Program-made: the position numbers and the translations under genes
Shown here: in pieces, positions 1 to 8,829 of the stretch
How the letters are laid out: each line of letters opens with the position of its first letter
How positions within the stretch are numbered: the stretch's first letter is position 1
Assembly: GCF_001486585.1 (NCBI RefSeq)
Contig: NZ_LN909044.1
Coordinates: 563,488-627,487, forward strand
Direction: 5' to 3'
DNA: 64,000 bases
From: Paenibacillus senegalimassiliensis
GTDB lineage: Bacteria; Bacillota; Bacilli; Paenibacillales; Paenibacillaceae
Notes under the pieces: model-generated
What the model saw: only the letters and a program-made list of their open reading frames with translations
Told to the model about the DNA's origin: nothing
Database searches by the model: none

Positions 1-1
1 G

Positions 2-988
2 CACTTGTACTTATATAGTCCATACTTCTCGGCTTACGGATTGGATTATTATGGATGGAGCTACTATGCGACCCGTAATCTGGAGCAGACCAGCGCACTG
101 GCAAAATGGGGCAACCTGCTTGGCATGAAGAAGCTGATCACCATTCTTAAGGAGCAGCAGCCGGATGCCATTATCAGCACCTTTCCCTTCGGAGGAATCT
201 CGGCTCAGTTGAAGAAGCACGGTATTCATGTGCCGCTATTCACGGTCGTGACCGATTTCAGCCTGCACAACCGTTGGCTCTTCACGGAAGCGGACCGCTT
301 CTATGTGGCCACCGAGGACTTGAAGCGTGATATGGTGCGGCGCGGCGTACGTCCGGAAGCTATAACCGTCAGCGGCATTCCAGTCCGGGAGCCGTTCTAT
401 GAGCGAATGACGGCGCAGCCGCTTCATGGGACAAAGCCAATCGAGCAGGCACAGGCCCGCTCCGTGCTGGTCATGATGGGAGCCCACATTCCGTTGCCGG
501 ATATCCAGCTCATAATCCGCAATCTTCTGGCAATGCCAGAGGTCCGGGTCGATGTGATCTGCGGCGGCAATGACAAGCTGAGACGACGACTGGAGCGCCG
601 CTTCAGGGACCATAATCAACTGCATCTGTTCGGTTATGTGGAGGCTGTTCATGACCGCATGCGGCAAGCTTCCTGCGTCATCACCAAGGCCGGGGGCATC
701 ACACTCTCCGAGGCGATTCAAATCGGCACGCCAATCATCGTCTATAAGCCCTTCTCCGGGCAGGAGCGGGAGAACGCGCGCTACCTGGAGCGCAAGGGCG
801 CGGCCGTCATTGCTTCCTCCACACGCCGTCTAGGTGAGCAGGTACAGGAGATTCTCAGCTCGACTGTGAAGAGAGAGCAAATGCTGCGGCAATATCATGC
901 TCTTGCGGCTGGTCATGCCACCGACATCATTGTAAATGACGTCCTGCGGCTGGCAGGTCAATGGACCATTCTTGCTGGAAGCCGCTAA
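2..988 (+). CDS. ugtP: Processive diacylglycerol glucosyltransferase (UgtP-like), 5' end cut by window edge
   Basis: The open frame runs in from the left edge, so roughly the first 60 residues are missing; the TTG at 5 is not a real start. The visible part resembles UgtP/MGDG-synthase-type GT28 glycosyltransferases, which transfer glucose from UDP-glucose to diacylglycerol at the inner membrane face, making glycolipid and the lipoteichoic acid anchor. Family landmarks are the TFPFGG segment, VTDFSLH, the FYVATEDL strand, SGIPVR, and the C-terminal donor-binding signature ITKAGGITLSEA followed by YKPFSGQERENA. The PAP2 gene follows on the same strand 89 bp later, so a shared lipid-metabolism transcript is plausible. 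Family call is firm; exact acceptor and number of sugars added are inferred from family. Confidence 0.85.
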   Translation, partial: HLYLYSPYFSAYGLDYYGWSYYATRNLEQTSALAKWGNLLGMKKLITILKEQQPDAIISTFPFGGISAQLKKHGIHVPLFTVVTDFSLHNRWLFTEADRFYVATEDLKRDMVRRGVRPEAITVSGIPVREPFYERMTAQPLHGTKPIEQAQARSVLVMMGAHIPLPDIQLIIRNLLAMPEVRVDVICGGNDKLRRRLERRFRDHNQLHLFGYVEAVHDRMRQASCVITKAGGITLSEAIQIGTPIIVYKPFSGQERENARYLERKGAAVIASSTRRLGEQVQEILSSTVKREQMLRQYHALAAGHATDIIVNDVLRLAGQWTILAGSR

Positions 989-1077
989 GCAGCCATATAA
1001 CATGGCTAAGGCTTGGTGAACAAATAGAGGCTATTTCGCCTCCCCCTAATCTCAAGCATGGGAGTGACGTGGTACAC

Positions 1078-1614
1078 ATGAGACATCGTTATTATGTCAG
1101 GCTGCGTGAGTATGATGATCGGCTGTTCTGCTGGTGTAACCAGTCCATCAGCCACCCTTTGCTGGATCGCCTGTTGAAAGCACTGACCCATTTGGGCAGC
1201 GCGGCGTTCACGGTCCCCTTTGCCATCTCGGTGATTCTGTTCACCAACGGAATCTGGCAGCGGGCGGGTTGGCTCAGCTTATCAGCTCTGATCATCAGTC
1301 ATTTGCTGGCTGTACTCATCAAGAGAAGATTCCAGCGTGTACGCCCTTATGATGTACTGGCACAGGCGAAGATGTCCATCCTCCCGCTAAAAGATTACTC
1401 CTTCCCTTCCGGGCATACCACCGCCGCCTTCTCCACATTCATTCCCTTTCTCTTCGCGGCGCCTTCGCTTGCTCAAGTTCTGCTGCCGCTCGCTTGCATG
1501 GTCGGTCTGTCACGGATTTATCTGGGTGTTCATTATCCCTCCGACGTGTTGGCCGGGGCCCTAGTCGGGACCGTGACTGCACTCGCACTTGTGCTTGGTG
1601 CAGGAATAGCCTAA
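1078..1614 (+). CDS. PAP2-family membrane phosphatase
   Basis: 178-residue integral membrane protein of the PAP2 (type 2 phosphatidic acid phosphatase) superfamily. The three signature blocks are visible in order: KRRFQRVRP, then PSGHTTA, then SRIYLGVHYPSDVLAG, carrying the conserved Lys/Arg, Ser-Gly-His and Arg-His catalytic residues. Several hydrophobic segments separate them. Members dephosphorylate lipid phosphates such as undecaprenyl pyrophosphate or phosphatidylglycerophosphate; the substrate here cannot be read from sequence. The ATG at 1078 is preferred over the longer frame from 961 because the upstream part is not PAP2-like and would overlap the glycosyltransferase. GGAG at 1061-1064 is somewhat distant, so the start is moderately certain. 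An inverted repeat with a short T tract follows. Confidence 0.85.
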   Translation: MRHRYYVRLREYDDRLFCWCNQSISHPLLDRLLKALTHLGSAAFTVPFAISVILFTNGIWQRAGWLSLSALIISHLLAVLIKRRFQRVRPYDVLAQAKMSILPLKDYSFPSGHTTAAFSTFIPFLFAAPSLAQVLLPLACMVGLSRIYLGVHYPSDVLAGALVGTVTALALVLGAGIA

Positions 1615-1688
1615 ACACAGCAATTCGCCACAGTAGCGAGTGGAATAACTCCAAACTCAAACAACGGTAAGTAACGAACGCTAACACA

Positions 1689-1734
1689 AAATGACCCGTC
1701 TGTGGCTGCTACGGGGCAGTAAGACGGGTCATTT
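1689..1734 (+). terminator. Stem-loop terminator after PAP2 gene
   Basis: A perfect 13-bp inverted repeat (AAATGACCCGTCT at 1689-1701, its complement at 1722-1734) with a 20-nt loop lies about 75 bp after the PAP2 stop codon. The arms end in AAA/TTT, so it could act on either strand, but the following U tract is short. Confidence 0.6.
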
Positions 1735-1752
1735 CCTTGAATTTACTATATC

Positions 1753-1935
1753 AGTTGAACTAAAGAAAAGGCATAACAAGCAAGCGAGAAAAATGATTCT
1801 GAAGAAGCGGAGCGTTCGCCTTTGGGAATGGATTTCTACCTTATAAGAATTTATTGAATAAAAGAAATCCATGAGCAACAGCGATCGTAAGAACATTTTC
1901 TCGTCTGCTTCTTTGCGTTAAACATAAGTTCAACT
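1753..1935 (+). repeat. Dispersed repeat, family 2, copy 1 (MITE-like)
   Basis: About 183 bp bounded by AGTTGAACT (1753-1761) and its exact complement AGTTCAACT (1927-1935). Both outer arms match, in inverted orientation, the segment at 49819-49999: about 65 nt on one side and about 40 nt on the other are nearly identical, while the middle differs. The middle here holds a 10-bp stem (ATGGATTTCT with AGAAATCCAT, ending at 1874) directly followed by GAGCAAC. It lies between the convergent PAP2 and chemoreceptor genes and fills most of this 348-bp gap. There is no coding potential. Confidence 0.75.
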
Positions 1936-1962
1936 TATATAGCACTAATCTATTGCTGCTTC

Positions 1963-3657
1963 TTACGCCTGAATCTTGAATTTGCTAAGTGCCTGCTGCA
2001 ATTCGGTAGATACTTGCGATAACGAAACACACGAGGCATTGATCTCAGCGATTGAGGCTAGCTGATTGGATGAGGCACCGGTCACCTCTTGTGAGGCATC
2101 CCCCGCAGTACGGGCAATATCCGCGATCACCTGCACGGACGCCGTCACTTCCTGAATGCCCGCAGACATTTGCTCAACCGTCGCTGCAAGTTGTTCAATT
2201 CGATCCGCAATCTGTCCGCTTGAAGCAGCAATCCCCACGAAGCTTCGGTCCGTCTCCCTTGTCAGGGACAATCCGGCTTCGACCTCCCGCATCACTTCGT
2301 CCATAGCAGCCAGCGATTCCTTAATGTCCGAATCAATCTCACTCATCACCTCGGCAATGCGGCCGGACGAAGCTTCCGACTGCTCGGCCAGCTTGCGCAC
2401 CTCCGAGGCTACCACCGCAAACCCCCGGCCTTCTTCACCAGCACGAGCCGCTTCAATGGAAGCATTCAGCGCCAGCAGATTCGTCTGGCGAGAGATTCCC
2501 TGAATGATGCCGACCATCTGAGCGATCTCCTGGGATTTATCGTTCAAGAGACGAACCAGCGAGCCGCTGGCCTGCACCGAGCGGTCAATGGAATCCATCT
2601 GCTCCACAGTACGGCGGACCTGATCCCCGCCACCTTCGGCATGCTGTCTGGATTGCCCAGCCAGTTCGGCAGCATCGGCCGCATGCTCGGCAATTTGCTG
2701 AATGCCAACTGCAATCTCCTCCATGGCCCGAGCATTCTCGGCCATGCTTTGCGTCTGGTCCTCGGCCCCGGCGGCCACCTGCTCGATGGAGGCAGCAATT
2801 CGTGCCGAATCCTCTGTAGCCTGTTCTGCCACCTGCTGCAATTGCCGGGCTTCCTCCGCCATTTTGACGGAGGTAAGCTGGCCTTGCCGCACAAGCTGCT
2901 GCAAATTGGCTCCCATTTGATTATACCCAGCGCTTAGCCGTCCGATCTCGTCCTGGGCCGGATCATCCACTACCGTGGTGAAATCGCCAGCCCCGGCTTT
3001 ACCCATAGCTTCCGTAACGCGGCCCAGCCGCTTGCCAATTCGCCGCATATAAGCGAGCACGATGGCTACAGACAACGCCACCGCAATCAGACCTACCACG
3101 GTGTTGTAGCGAGTAAACGCCGCTTGAATGATCTCGATCTGCTCCTGCGAGGCTCCTACATAGAGAATGCCAATCACCTCGCCATTATCGGCCTTAAGCG
3201 GTTCATAAGCCGCTTGATACGGACGGCCCAGTACCTCAGCTTCGCCGTAGTAGCTGTTGCCTTGCTTCAACACAACCTCACCGACCTGATCGGACACCTT
3301 CGTTCCGACCACCCGCTCGCCTTCTGCCAATATATTGGTGGATACCCGGGTATCTCCCCGGAATATAGTGACCGTATCCTCGGTCAATTCCCCAATCTCG
3401 TCCACCAGCTCAAAGTTGCCGCTAATTTCGACATCGCCTTTATAGAGGGTTTCCCCCTCTACATGCCAGCTTCCCGGGTATTTACTATCGACATAACGGC
3501 TAGCCAGCCGGACATCACTTTTGGCCTTGGCGGTGGCGAACGTTTTAATCCCGCTCTCCATCTGCCACATCGCCACCAATCCCACGCTACCGGCGACCAG
3601 CAGTACAATAATAATTACGATAAGACTTATTTTAGTTCCGATGCTTCGTATTTGCAC
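1963..3657 (-). CDS. Methyl-accepting chemotaxis protein with extracellular Cache domain
   Basis: 564 residues with the standard transmembrane chemoreceptor layout. There is an N-terminal membrane helix (about 10-33), an extracytoplasmic single Cache-type sensor (about 35-185, with the typical RVVGTKVS and YVGAS segments), a second membrane helix (about 186-207), a HAMP domain, and a long coiled-coil signalling domain. The hairpin tip is recognisable as [21 protein letters not shown] followed by [16 protein letters not shown], which contacts CheA/CheW. The start is GTG with GGGGG about 8 nt upstream. No chemotaxis gene is adjacent, so it is a stand-alone receptor. Cache domains bind small organic ligands such as carboxylates or amino acids; the ligand is unknown. 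Confidence 0.93.
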   Translation of the reverse strand: MQIRSIGTKISLIVIIIVLLVAGSVGLVAMWQMESGIKTFATAKAKSDVRLASRYVDSKYPGSWHVEGETLYKGDVEISGNFELVDEIGELTEDTVTIFRGDTRVSTNILAEGERVVGTKVSDQVGEVVLKQGNSYYGEAEVLGRPYQAAYEPLKADNGEVIGILYVGASQEQIEIIQAAFTRYNTVVGLIAVALSVAIVLAYMRRIGKRLGRVTEAMGKAGAGDFTTVVDDPAQDEIGRLSAGYNQMGANLQQLVRQGQLTSVKMAEEARQLQQVAEQATEDSARIAASIEQVAAGAEDQTQSMAENARAMEEIAVGIQQIAEHAADAAELAGQSRQHAEGGGDQVRRTVEQMDSIDRSVQASGSLVRLLNDKSQEIAQMVGIIQGISRQTNLLALNASIEAARAGEEGRGFAVVASEVRKLAEQSEASSGRIAEVMSEIDSDIKESLAAMDEVMREVEAGLSLTRETDRSFVGIAASSGQIADRIEQLAATVEQMSAGIQEVTASVQVIADIARTAGDASQEVTGASSNQLASIAEINASCVSLSQVSTELQQALSKFKIQA

Positions 3658-3794
3658 ATTGGTTGCCCCCTAACTAGTATGTTCCCATCATAAAGCCAAG
3701 CCTTGCAGATTTGTAGCAAAAGAAAGCCCAGCGCCCCCAATATTTAGGGCCCCGGGCCGACTTTATTTAACCATAGGTCTTTTTTTCTTCAATA

Positions 3795-4073
3795 TCAATC
3801 TGCGTAGCCTGCAAGGCCCTTCTCCGTCAGATAATCCATCTCCAAATCAAGAATGGTCTCAACCGTCAGCTCATCCAGCTTGACGTCACGGCGACTAAGC
3901 ACATAGTCCACCAGCTCATCCCCATCGATGTCCACGTCGCCCTTGGCCTTCTTGTGCGCCTGGTCGATAAAGTCCGTCTCATATTTCAACACAAGCCGGA
4001 TGTTGTCCACACTGGTCTTGACGCGGTCGGCAATATATTGAACCAATTCTTGCTCATTAATGGTATCGCTCAT
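3795..4073 (-). CDS. Small acidic protein of unknown function
   Basis: 92 residues, acidic, predicted mostly alpha-helical, with no signal peptide or membrane segment. I do not recognise the family. Its reality is supported by position: the ATG directly abuts the TAG stop of the methyltransferase gene upstream (4074-4076), and a perfect AGGAGG lies inside the end of that gene at the right distance. This means translational coupling within the nucleotidase-methyltransferase-small protein operon. The stretch DVDIDGDELVDYV resembles an EF-hand-like acidic loop, but I would not call metal binding on this alone. A GC-rich imperfect stem with a T-rich tail follows at about 3715-3790. Confidence 0.7.
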   Translation of the reverse strand: MSDTINEQELVQYIADRVKTSVDNIRLVLKYETDFIDQAHKKAKGDVDIDGDELVDYVLSRRDVKLDELTVETILDLEMDYLTEKGLAGYAD

Positions 4074-4709
4074 CTAAATTCCTCCTCTCTCGTCAGGTTC
4101 TATCCGATAGAAATATATTTTCGTACGGTATAGGTCACTGCAGGTGATCTCATGTGCGGCCCGCCAGCCCGGTAGTGCAAAGCAAATGCTTACCACCCAT
4201 GCTCCAGCCGCCAGTCTTGATCTTAGAATCGGGTCCAGCCGCTTCATCGCGCCGGGGTACAAATAACAAAACACCGCTGCTGCTTCCTCATAGCTGTATT
4301 CATAAATATCTCCACGAAGCAGCCGTATATTTCGAACAGCGCTCAAACGGACCGCCAGCCGGGAAAAGAGCCAAGGCAGGATGGAGTTCTCAATGCCGAT
4401 AATCTGCCGCTGCGGGAAGGAACGAGCAAGGTCTACCGCCAATGAACCCCAGCCCGCTCCTGCTTCGACAATCGTTCCATACCCCGGAGGAGCATCAAGC
4501 TCCTTCGAGCATCCGTCTGCTTCATTTGAAACAGGCGTCCGCAGCAACTTGCGGAGTTCCCTCACGGCTGCACGCCGTACCACCACTGGGCTAGGCATGG
4601 GTGAAATGCCGTTACGCCAGCTCCGGTACACAATGGATAGAGCCGCCAGCAAGGCAACTCCCAAAATAACGGCCGACACTACCGGGCTGATCGATCCACT
4701 CAGATTCAT
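4074..4709 (-). CDS. Membrane-anchored class I SAM-dependent methyltransferase-like protein
   Basis: 211 residues with one hydrophobic N-terminal segment (about 10-28), followed by a Rossmann methyltransferase core. The SAM-binding glycine motif is IVEAGAGWGSLAVDLA, followed by the acidic strand end IIGIEN. A later strand reading AAAVFCYLYPGAM sits where motif IV is expected. Methyltransferases of this sort act on small molecules, lipids or proteins; the substrate is not evident. The membrane anchor suggests a membrane-proximal target. It lies 40 bp downstream of the nucleotidase gene and abuts the small gene that follows, so the three are likely cotranscribed leftward. Confidence 0.7.
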   Translation of the reverse strand: MNLSGSISPVVSAVILGVALLAALSIVYRSWRNGISPMPSPVVVRRAAVRELRKLLRTPVSNEADGCSKELDAPPGYGTIVEAGAGWGSLAVDLARSFPQRQIIGIENSILPWLFSRLAVRLSAVRNIRLLRGDIYEYSYEEAAAVFCYLYPGAMKRLDPILRSRLAAGAWVVSICFALPGWRAAHEITCSDLYRTKIYFYRIEPDERGGI

Positions 4710-4749
4710 TTACAGCGCGCTCCCTCTTTCTGATCCTGCTGTGCCTATC

Positions 4750-6402
4750 TTACCAGATCACGCCCACGCCTTGCACCGTGACCTGCCAATTTTGATCGCA
4801 TCTGGCCGCAATCGTTCCAGTTCGGACGACATAATCGGCTACTAATTCCGCCATATCCTGCTGAATCTCCCGAATGATTGGCTTACCCCGGTACATTTCA
4901 TAGTCCCCTCCGCCGCCTGCCCGGTAGTTGTTCATGACGACATCCACTTCTGCCTCATCCGCCAGCGGGATACCATGGTAGTTCAGCTTGACCACCCGCT
5001 CACCGGCAGGGCGATCCACCGCAAGCTCGTATTCGATGCCCTCCCACATATCATAGTTGTAATGCTGAGGCTTCGGCTCCATATACTGCGGATTGACCGC
5101 TACCTGCCCCGATTCGCCAACTACGAAATAGTTAGCCGTTTGTTCTAACGCTGCCCGGATATCCCTTCCCGTTAAACGAAGGACCGTTAGTGTGTTCGGG
5201 TACATAAAATTCGTCAACACATCTCGCATGGTGACACTGCCCTGGAAGCCGCCCGATTGCTCGCTCAGCAGCGCAGCATTGGATATATCTACTCCGGCCG
5301 CCTCCATCTGTACCCGGTTCACAAATTCCATGAACGGATGATCTGCCAAACGGCATAGAACAGGACTGGAAATGCTCATGTCCCCATCTATACGGCCGAT
5401 AGACTGGTCCAACCAGATCTGCGTCCCTGTCTCCATCGGAGCAATCCATTCAAGCACTTGCTCATCAGCGGGAACATCGACACCTGGAATGAGAAGCTCC
5501 GCTGTCTTGCCCGTGATAATCCATTTGTCTTGACGTCGCTGGAATTGGACCACAAGCTTACCCAGAGCTTGTCCATTACAGCCTGGCTGCACGACCGTCA
5601 CCCCATCCACCTCACCTGCAATTAATCGATGCTGGTGACCGGTGATCAGGACATCGATTCCTGGCACCTCTCGGCAAATAGCTGACCCCTGGTTCTCCCC
5701 GGTCAAGCGTTCGCTAGGCTCCCCGGTATCCAGATCACATTCGAACCCGCCATGATAGCTGACAATTAGCAGATCCGGCTGTTCCTCTTCGCGAATGCGG
5801 GGGACCCAGACCTTCACGGTCTCCAGCGCATCCCGAAAGGCCCAGTCGGCGATATGCCGAGGATTCTCCCAGTTCGGAATGTAATGGGTAGTCACGCCCA
5901 AGATGGCAACTCGAATGCCTTCACCTGTCGTCTTCATGATATAAGGCTTGCCAAAAGCCGGCTCCCCGCTGCCCGCTTCAACAATGCCCGCCGATAACCA
6001 CGGGAACGTGGACTGCTCCACCGCCTGACGGAGCACCTCCGGACCATAGTTAAACTCGTGATTGCCTGGCACGGCCGCATCGTAGCCAAGCCTATTCATC
6101 ACTTCAATGGCCGGATGCATCTCTTCCTTCCGGTACTTGACGAAGTAGGAGCATAACGGCGTTCCCTGAAGCGAATCCCCGTTGTCCAACAGTAATCCTC
6201 CGGGATGGCGCAAGCGCTCGCGGCGAATAAGGGTTGCTAGCTTGGCCAGCCCCCGTTGCTGCTCGTCTGAAGTCCGATAGTCGGTCGGGTAGATGGAGCC
6301 GTGAATATCACTGGTTACTAGAATTTGATAGTTTAACTCTTCCGAACCCGCTTCATTGGTTATTGCATCGCTAGAATGATTCATCGTTTTATTTCCTGTC
6401 AT
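4750..6402 (-). CDS. Bifunctional 5'-nucleotidase / 2',3'-cyclic phosphodiesterase family protein
   Basis: 550 residues combining a calcineurin-like metallophosphatase domain and a 5'-nucleotidase C-terminal substrate domain. Metal-ligand motifs are visible in order: TSDIHG (near 32), DNGDSLQG, PGNHEFNYG, VSYHGG and TGHQH. The C-terminal part contains SEQSGGFQGSVTMRDV and the NYRAGGGGDY loop typical of this family, which binds the nucleotide base. Such enzymes dephosphorylate nucleoside monophosphates and cyclic nucleotides. There is no signal peptide or wall anchor, so unlike secreted YfkN-type enzymes this one looks cytoplasmic. The ATG at 6402 has an AAAGGTGG site. It is divergent from the phosphonate-type transporter, suggesting a joint phosphorus-scavenging role. 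Confidence 0.88.
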   Translation of the reverse strand: MTGNKTMNHSSDAITNEAGSEELNYQILVTSDIHGSIYPTDYRTSDEQQRGLAKLATLIRRERLRHPGGLLLDNGDSLQGTPLCSYFVKYRKEEMHPAIEVMNRLGYDAAVPGNHEFNYGPEVLRQAVEQSTFPWLSAGIVEAGSGEPAFGKPYIMKTTGEGIRVAILGVTTHYIPNWENPRHIADWAFRDALETVKVWVPRIREEEQPDLLIVSYHGGFECDLDTGEPSERLTGENQGSAICREVPGIDVLITGHQHRLIAGEVDGVTVVQPGCNGQALGKLVVQFQRRQDKWIITGKTAELLIPGVDVPADEQVLEWIAPMETGTQIWLDQSIGRIDGDMSISSPVLCRLADHPFMEFVNRVQMEAAGVDISNAALLSEQSGGFQGSVTMRDVLTNFMYPNTLTVLRLTGRDIRAALEQTANYFVVGESGQVAVNPQYMEPKPQHYNYDMWEGIEYELAVDRPAGERVVKLNYHGIPLADEAEVDVVMNNYRAGGGGDYEMYRGKPIIREIQQDMAELVADYVVRTGTIAARCDQNWQVTVQGVGVIW

Positions 6403-6575
6403 AGCCTAGCCCACCTTTATATCTGGGATATATGTACTATCCCATTCTATCAAGACTAGTTCATATTTATGTAAAAATGACTATAATTTCAAATTTAACA
6501 AAAGCCTGTGTTATTTCTGACGGAGTGATAACAAAAGTCTTTTATAGTATTCACATAATCTACATATAAGAGCGC

Positions 6576-6630
6576 GTTCAAACAATCGGGTTTGCAGGAC
6601 CGAGAAGGTTGGAAAAGCCGATTTTTGAAC
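6576..6630 (+). repeat. Dispersed repeat, family 1, short copy D
   Basis: A 55-bp internal-deletion form of the family 1 repeat. It keeps both ends (GTTCAAACAATCGG at 6576 and CCGATTTTTGAAC ending at 6630) and the left-end sequence CAGGACCGAGAAGGTTGG, but lacks the middle 110 bp found in the copy at 7835-8000. It lies 20 bp before the phnD ribosome binding site. The rest of the 263-bp gap from the divergent nucleotidase gene holds AT-rich promoter sequence. Confidence 0.75.
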
Positions 6631-6665
6631 TACCTCTATAACCAAAAAAGTGGAGGTCATCCGAA

Positions 6666-7670
6666 TTGAAGAAAATTACGAAGTTAATTTTACCCTTGTT
6701 TCTGACTTTTTCCTTTGTGCTGGGGGCTTGTGGTAATAATGCTCCGGCCAACAGTGGTGGGAATGCATCCACCGGAAGCGGACAAACAAACTCCGCAGCA
6801 GCCAATACAAACACGGGAGCAGCAGAACAGCCAGCCGATCCTGGCTATGTTCCAGAAACCCTGACCGTTCAGTTCGTTCCTTCGCAAAATGCCGACACGC
6901 TGGAAGCCAAGGCTAAGCCACTGGAAAAGTTGCTGACCGACCGTCTGGGCGTTCCTGTAAAGGTCAGCGTATCGACCGATTATAACACGATTATCGAAGC
7001 TATGGCCTCCAAGCAAGTAGACGTTGGCTTCTTGCCTCCTACCGCTTACGTGCTGGCCAAGGAGAAGGGCGCTGCCGAGGTTATTTTGCAGGCTCAGCGA
7101 TATGGCGTTCAGGATGATACCGGCGCTCCTACGGATGAACTGGTGGATTTCTACAAGTCGATGATCATTGTCAAGAAAGATTCCGAGATTCAATCTATTG
7201 AAGATATGAAGGGCAAAAAAATCGCCTACCAAAACGTAACTTCTTCTGCCGGTTATGTATGGCCCGCCGGCGCGCTACTCGCTGCCGGACTGGACCCGCT
7301 GTCCGATGTCCAAGCCATTACGGTTAAGGGGCATGACCAAGGGGTCATTGCCGTGTTGAACGGTGATGTTGATGCCGCCGCGATCTTCCAGGATGCACGC
7401 AACACGGTGAAGGCGGACTATCCGTCGGTATTTGAAGACACTCGCGTCCTGACGTATACCGAACCTATTCCGAACGACACCATTTCCGTACGCTCCGACA
7501 TGAGTGCCGAATGGGTGCAAAAGTTGAAGGATGCCTTCATTGATATCGGCAAGGATGAGGAAGGTCATCAAATTATCTCCGATATCTACACTCACGAAGG
7601 ATATGTAGAGTCCAGCGACAGCGTATTCGATACGGTTCGTGAGTTTAACGAAAAAGTAAGAACCGAGTAG
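6666..7670 (+). CDS. phnD: Phosphonate/phosphite-type ABC transporter substrate-binding lipoprotein
   Basis: 334 residues starting at TTG, with GGAGG about 8 nt upstream and no better start nearby. The N-terminus is a lipoprotein signal ending in the lipobox LGAC (lipid-modified Cys22), followed by an Asn/Ser/Gly-rich linker. The body is a PhnD-type periplasmic-binding fold: LTVQFVPSQNADTLEAKAKP at the start, VDVGFLPPTAY, and SAGYVWPAGALLAAG, where the conserved Ser-Ala-Gly contacts the bound oxyanion. The family captures phosphonates, phosphite or hypophosphite outside the membrane. The phnC-phnE-phnE genes follow. No C-P lyase genes are seen in the window, so the ligand class remains open. 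Confidence 0.9.
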   Translation: MKKITKLILPLFLTFSFVLGACGNNAPANSGGNASTGSGQTNSAAANTNTGAAEQPADPGYVPETLTVQFVPSQNADTLEAKAKPLEKLLTDRLGVPVKVSVSTDYNTIIEAMASKQVDVGFLPPTAYVLAKEKGAAEVILQAQRYGVQDDTGAPTDELVDFYKSMIIVKKDSEIQSIEDMKGKKIAYQNVTSSAGYVWPAGALLAAGLDPLSDVQAITVKGHDQGVIAVLNGDVDAAAIFQDARNTVKADYPSVFEDTRVLTYTEPIPNDTISVRSDMSAEWVQKLKDAFIDIGKDEEGHQIISDIYTHEGYVESSDSVFDTVREFNEKVRTE

Positions 7671-7834
7671 TTCTAGGGGGCCTGTCTCCCGCAATCATTT
7701 CATCCTCGTTAATTCCTTAGCTTATGCCGCAAAGACCATCAGAGAGCGGCGAATACATGATGCCGGCCAGTCGGAGTGCCCCCGCGCTCGCGGCTGGCTG
7801 TGCGTTCTTGTCAGATTATTTTCTAATAATGAAA

Positions 7835-8000
7835 GTTCAAAAAGTTGGGTTTACAGGACCAAGAAGGTTGGATGAAGCTGGGACTGAGTAGCGGAGCGTA
7901 GACAGATCTACGTGAGCAACGGAAGGCTCGGCTGAATTCAAGATTCGATGTCGAATTTACTCCATGAGCAACTCCGTCCTGGGAAGACAACTTTTTGAAC
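7835..8000 (+). repeat. Dispersed repeat, family 1, copy A
   Basis: 166 bp bounded by a perfect 13-bp inverted repeat, GTTCAAAAAGTTG (7835-7847) and CAACTTTTTGAAC (7988-8000). The interior contains GGATGAAGCTGGGACTGAG, GCGGAGCGT at 7891-7899, a small hairpin (CGTAGA/TCTACG) and then GAGCAAC at 7914-7920. It is collinear with the reverse complement of copies at 24617-24885 and 45804-45970. It occupies the spacer between phnD and phnC and ends 15 bp before the phnC ribosome binding site. The preceding 7671-7834 shows no gene, only weak GC-rich inverted repeats. Confidence 0.85.
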
Positions 8001-8025
8001 TACCTTTCAATAAAGGAGTTTTTCT

Positions 8026-8829
8026 GTGATTGAATTACGTGATGTCTCAAAAACCTATCCGAACGGCACCAAGGGGCTTGACCGGATCAATCTACATATA
8101 GAACAAGGTGAATTCGTTGCCGTTGTTGGACTATCCGGTGCTGGTAAGTCCACCTTGCTGCGTTCCATGAACCGACTGCATGACATTTCATCAGGGGATA
8201 TCATCATCGGTGGCAAATCGATTACCCAGGCGTCCGGCAAAGAGCTGCGTATGATTCGCCGCGACGTGGGCATGATCTTCCAAAGCTTCAACCTGGTGAA
8301 GCGTTCGTCGGTCTTGCGCAATGTGATGGCTGGACGCGTCGGTTACCACTCTACGCTGCGCACCTTGCTTGGCCGCTTCCCCGCTGCTGATGTGGAGCTT
8401 GCCTTTCAGGCGCTGGATCGCGTCAATATCGTAGAGAAGGCCTATGCTCGGGCCGATGAACTGTCCGGCGGGCAGCAACAGCGGGTAGCCATTGCAAGGG
8501 TGCTCGCCCAGGAAGCGAAAATCATTCTGGCCGATGAACCGGTAGCCTCGCTGGACCCGCTGACCACCAAGCAAGTCATGGACGACTTGAAGCGAATCAA
8601 TGTTGAGCTTGGCATTACTACCATTATTAATCTGCACTTTGTCGATCTGGCCAGACAGTACGCCACCCGTATTATTGGTTTGCGTGCGGGGCAGGTCGTG
8701 TTTGATGGCCCGGTGTCCGAGGCCACCGATGAACGCTTTGCGGAAATCTATGGCCGCCCCATCGATGATGAAGAATTACTGGCAAGCCGTTTGCCAAGCT
8801 CGCAGGAACTGGAGGCCCGGGCCCGATGA
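8026..8829 (+). CDS. phnC: Phosphonate/phosphate ABC transporter ATP-binding protein
   Basis: 267 residues, GTG start preceded by AAAGGAG. This is a canonical ABC ATPase: Walker [10 protein letters not shown] (about 34-42), the Q-loop in MIFQSFNLV, the signature [12 protein letters not shown], Walker B IILADEP, and the H-loop in INLHFVD. The insertion after the Q-loop ([16 protein letters not shown]) is typical of PhnC proteins, which energise uptake of phosphonates or phosphite through two PhnE permeases. The stop codon overlaps the next start (ATGA), so translation is coupled with the first permease. The distance from phnD is unusually long because a 166-bp repeat sits between them. Confidence 0.95.
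   Translation: MIELRDVSKTYPNGTKGLDRINLHIEQGEFVAVVGLSGAGKSTLLRSMNRLHDISSGDIIIGGKSITQASGKELRMIRRDVGMIFQSFNLVKRSSVLRNVMAGRVGYHSTLRTLLGRFPAADVELAFQALDRVNIVEKAYARADELSGGQQQRVAIARVLAQEAKIILADEPVASLDPLTTKQVMDDLKRINVELGITTIINLHFVDLARQYATRIIGLRAGQVVFDGPVSEATDERFAEIYGRPIDDEELLASRLPSSQELEARAR

Noticed and set aside
3124-3693. 189-codon plus-strand frame opposite the chemoreceptor sensor domain
   Set aside because: Antisense to a well-supported gene, with no family resemblance or start signal.
7835-8000. Insertion sequence remnant with transposase
   Set aside because: No transposase fragment can be translated from any copy; only terminal inverted repeats are seen, so it is listed as a MITE-like repeat.
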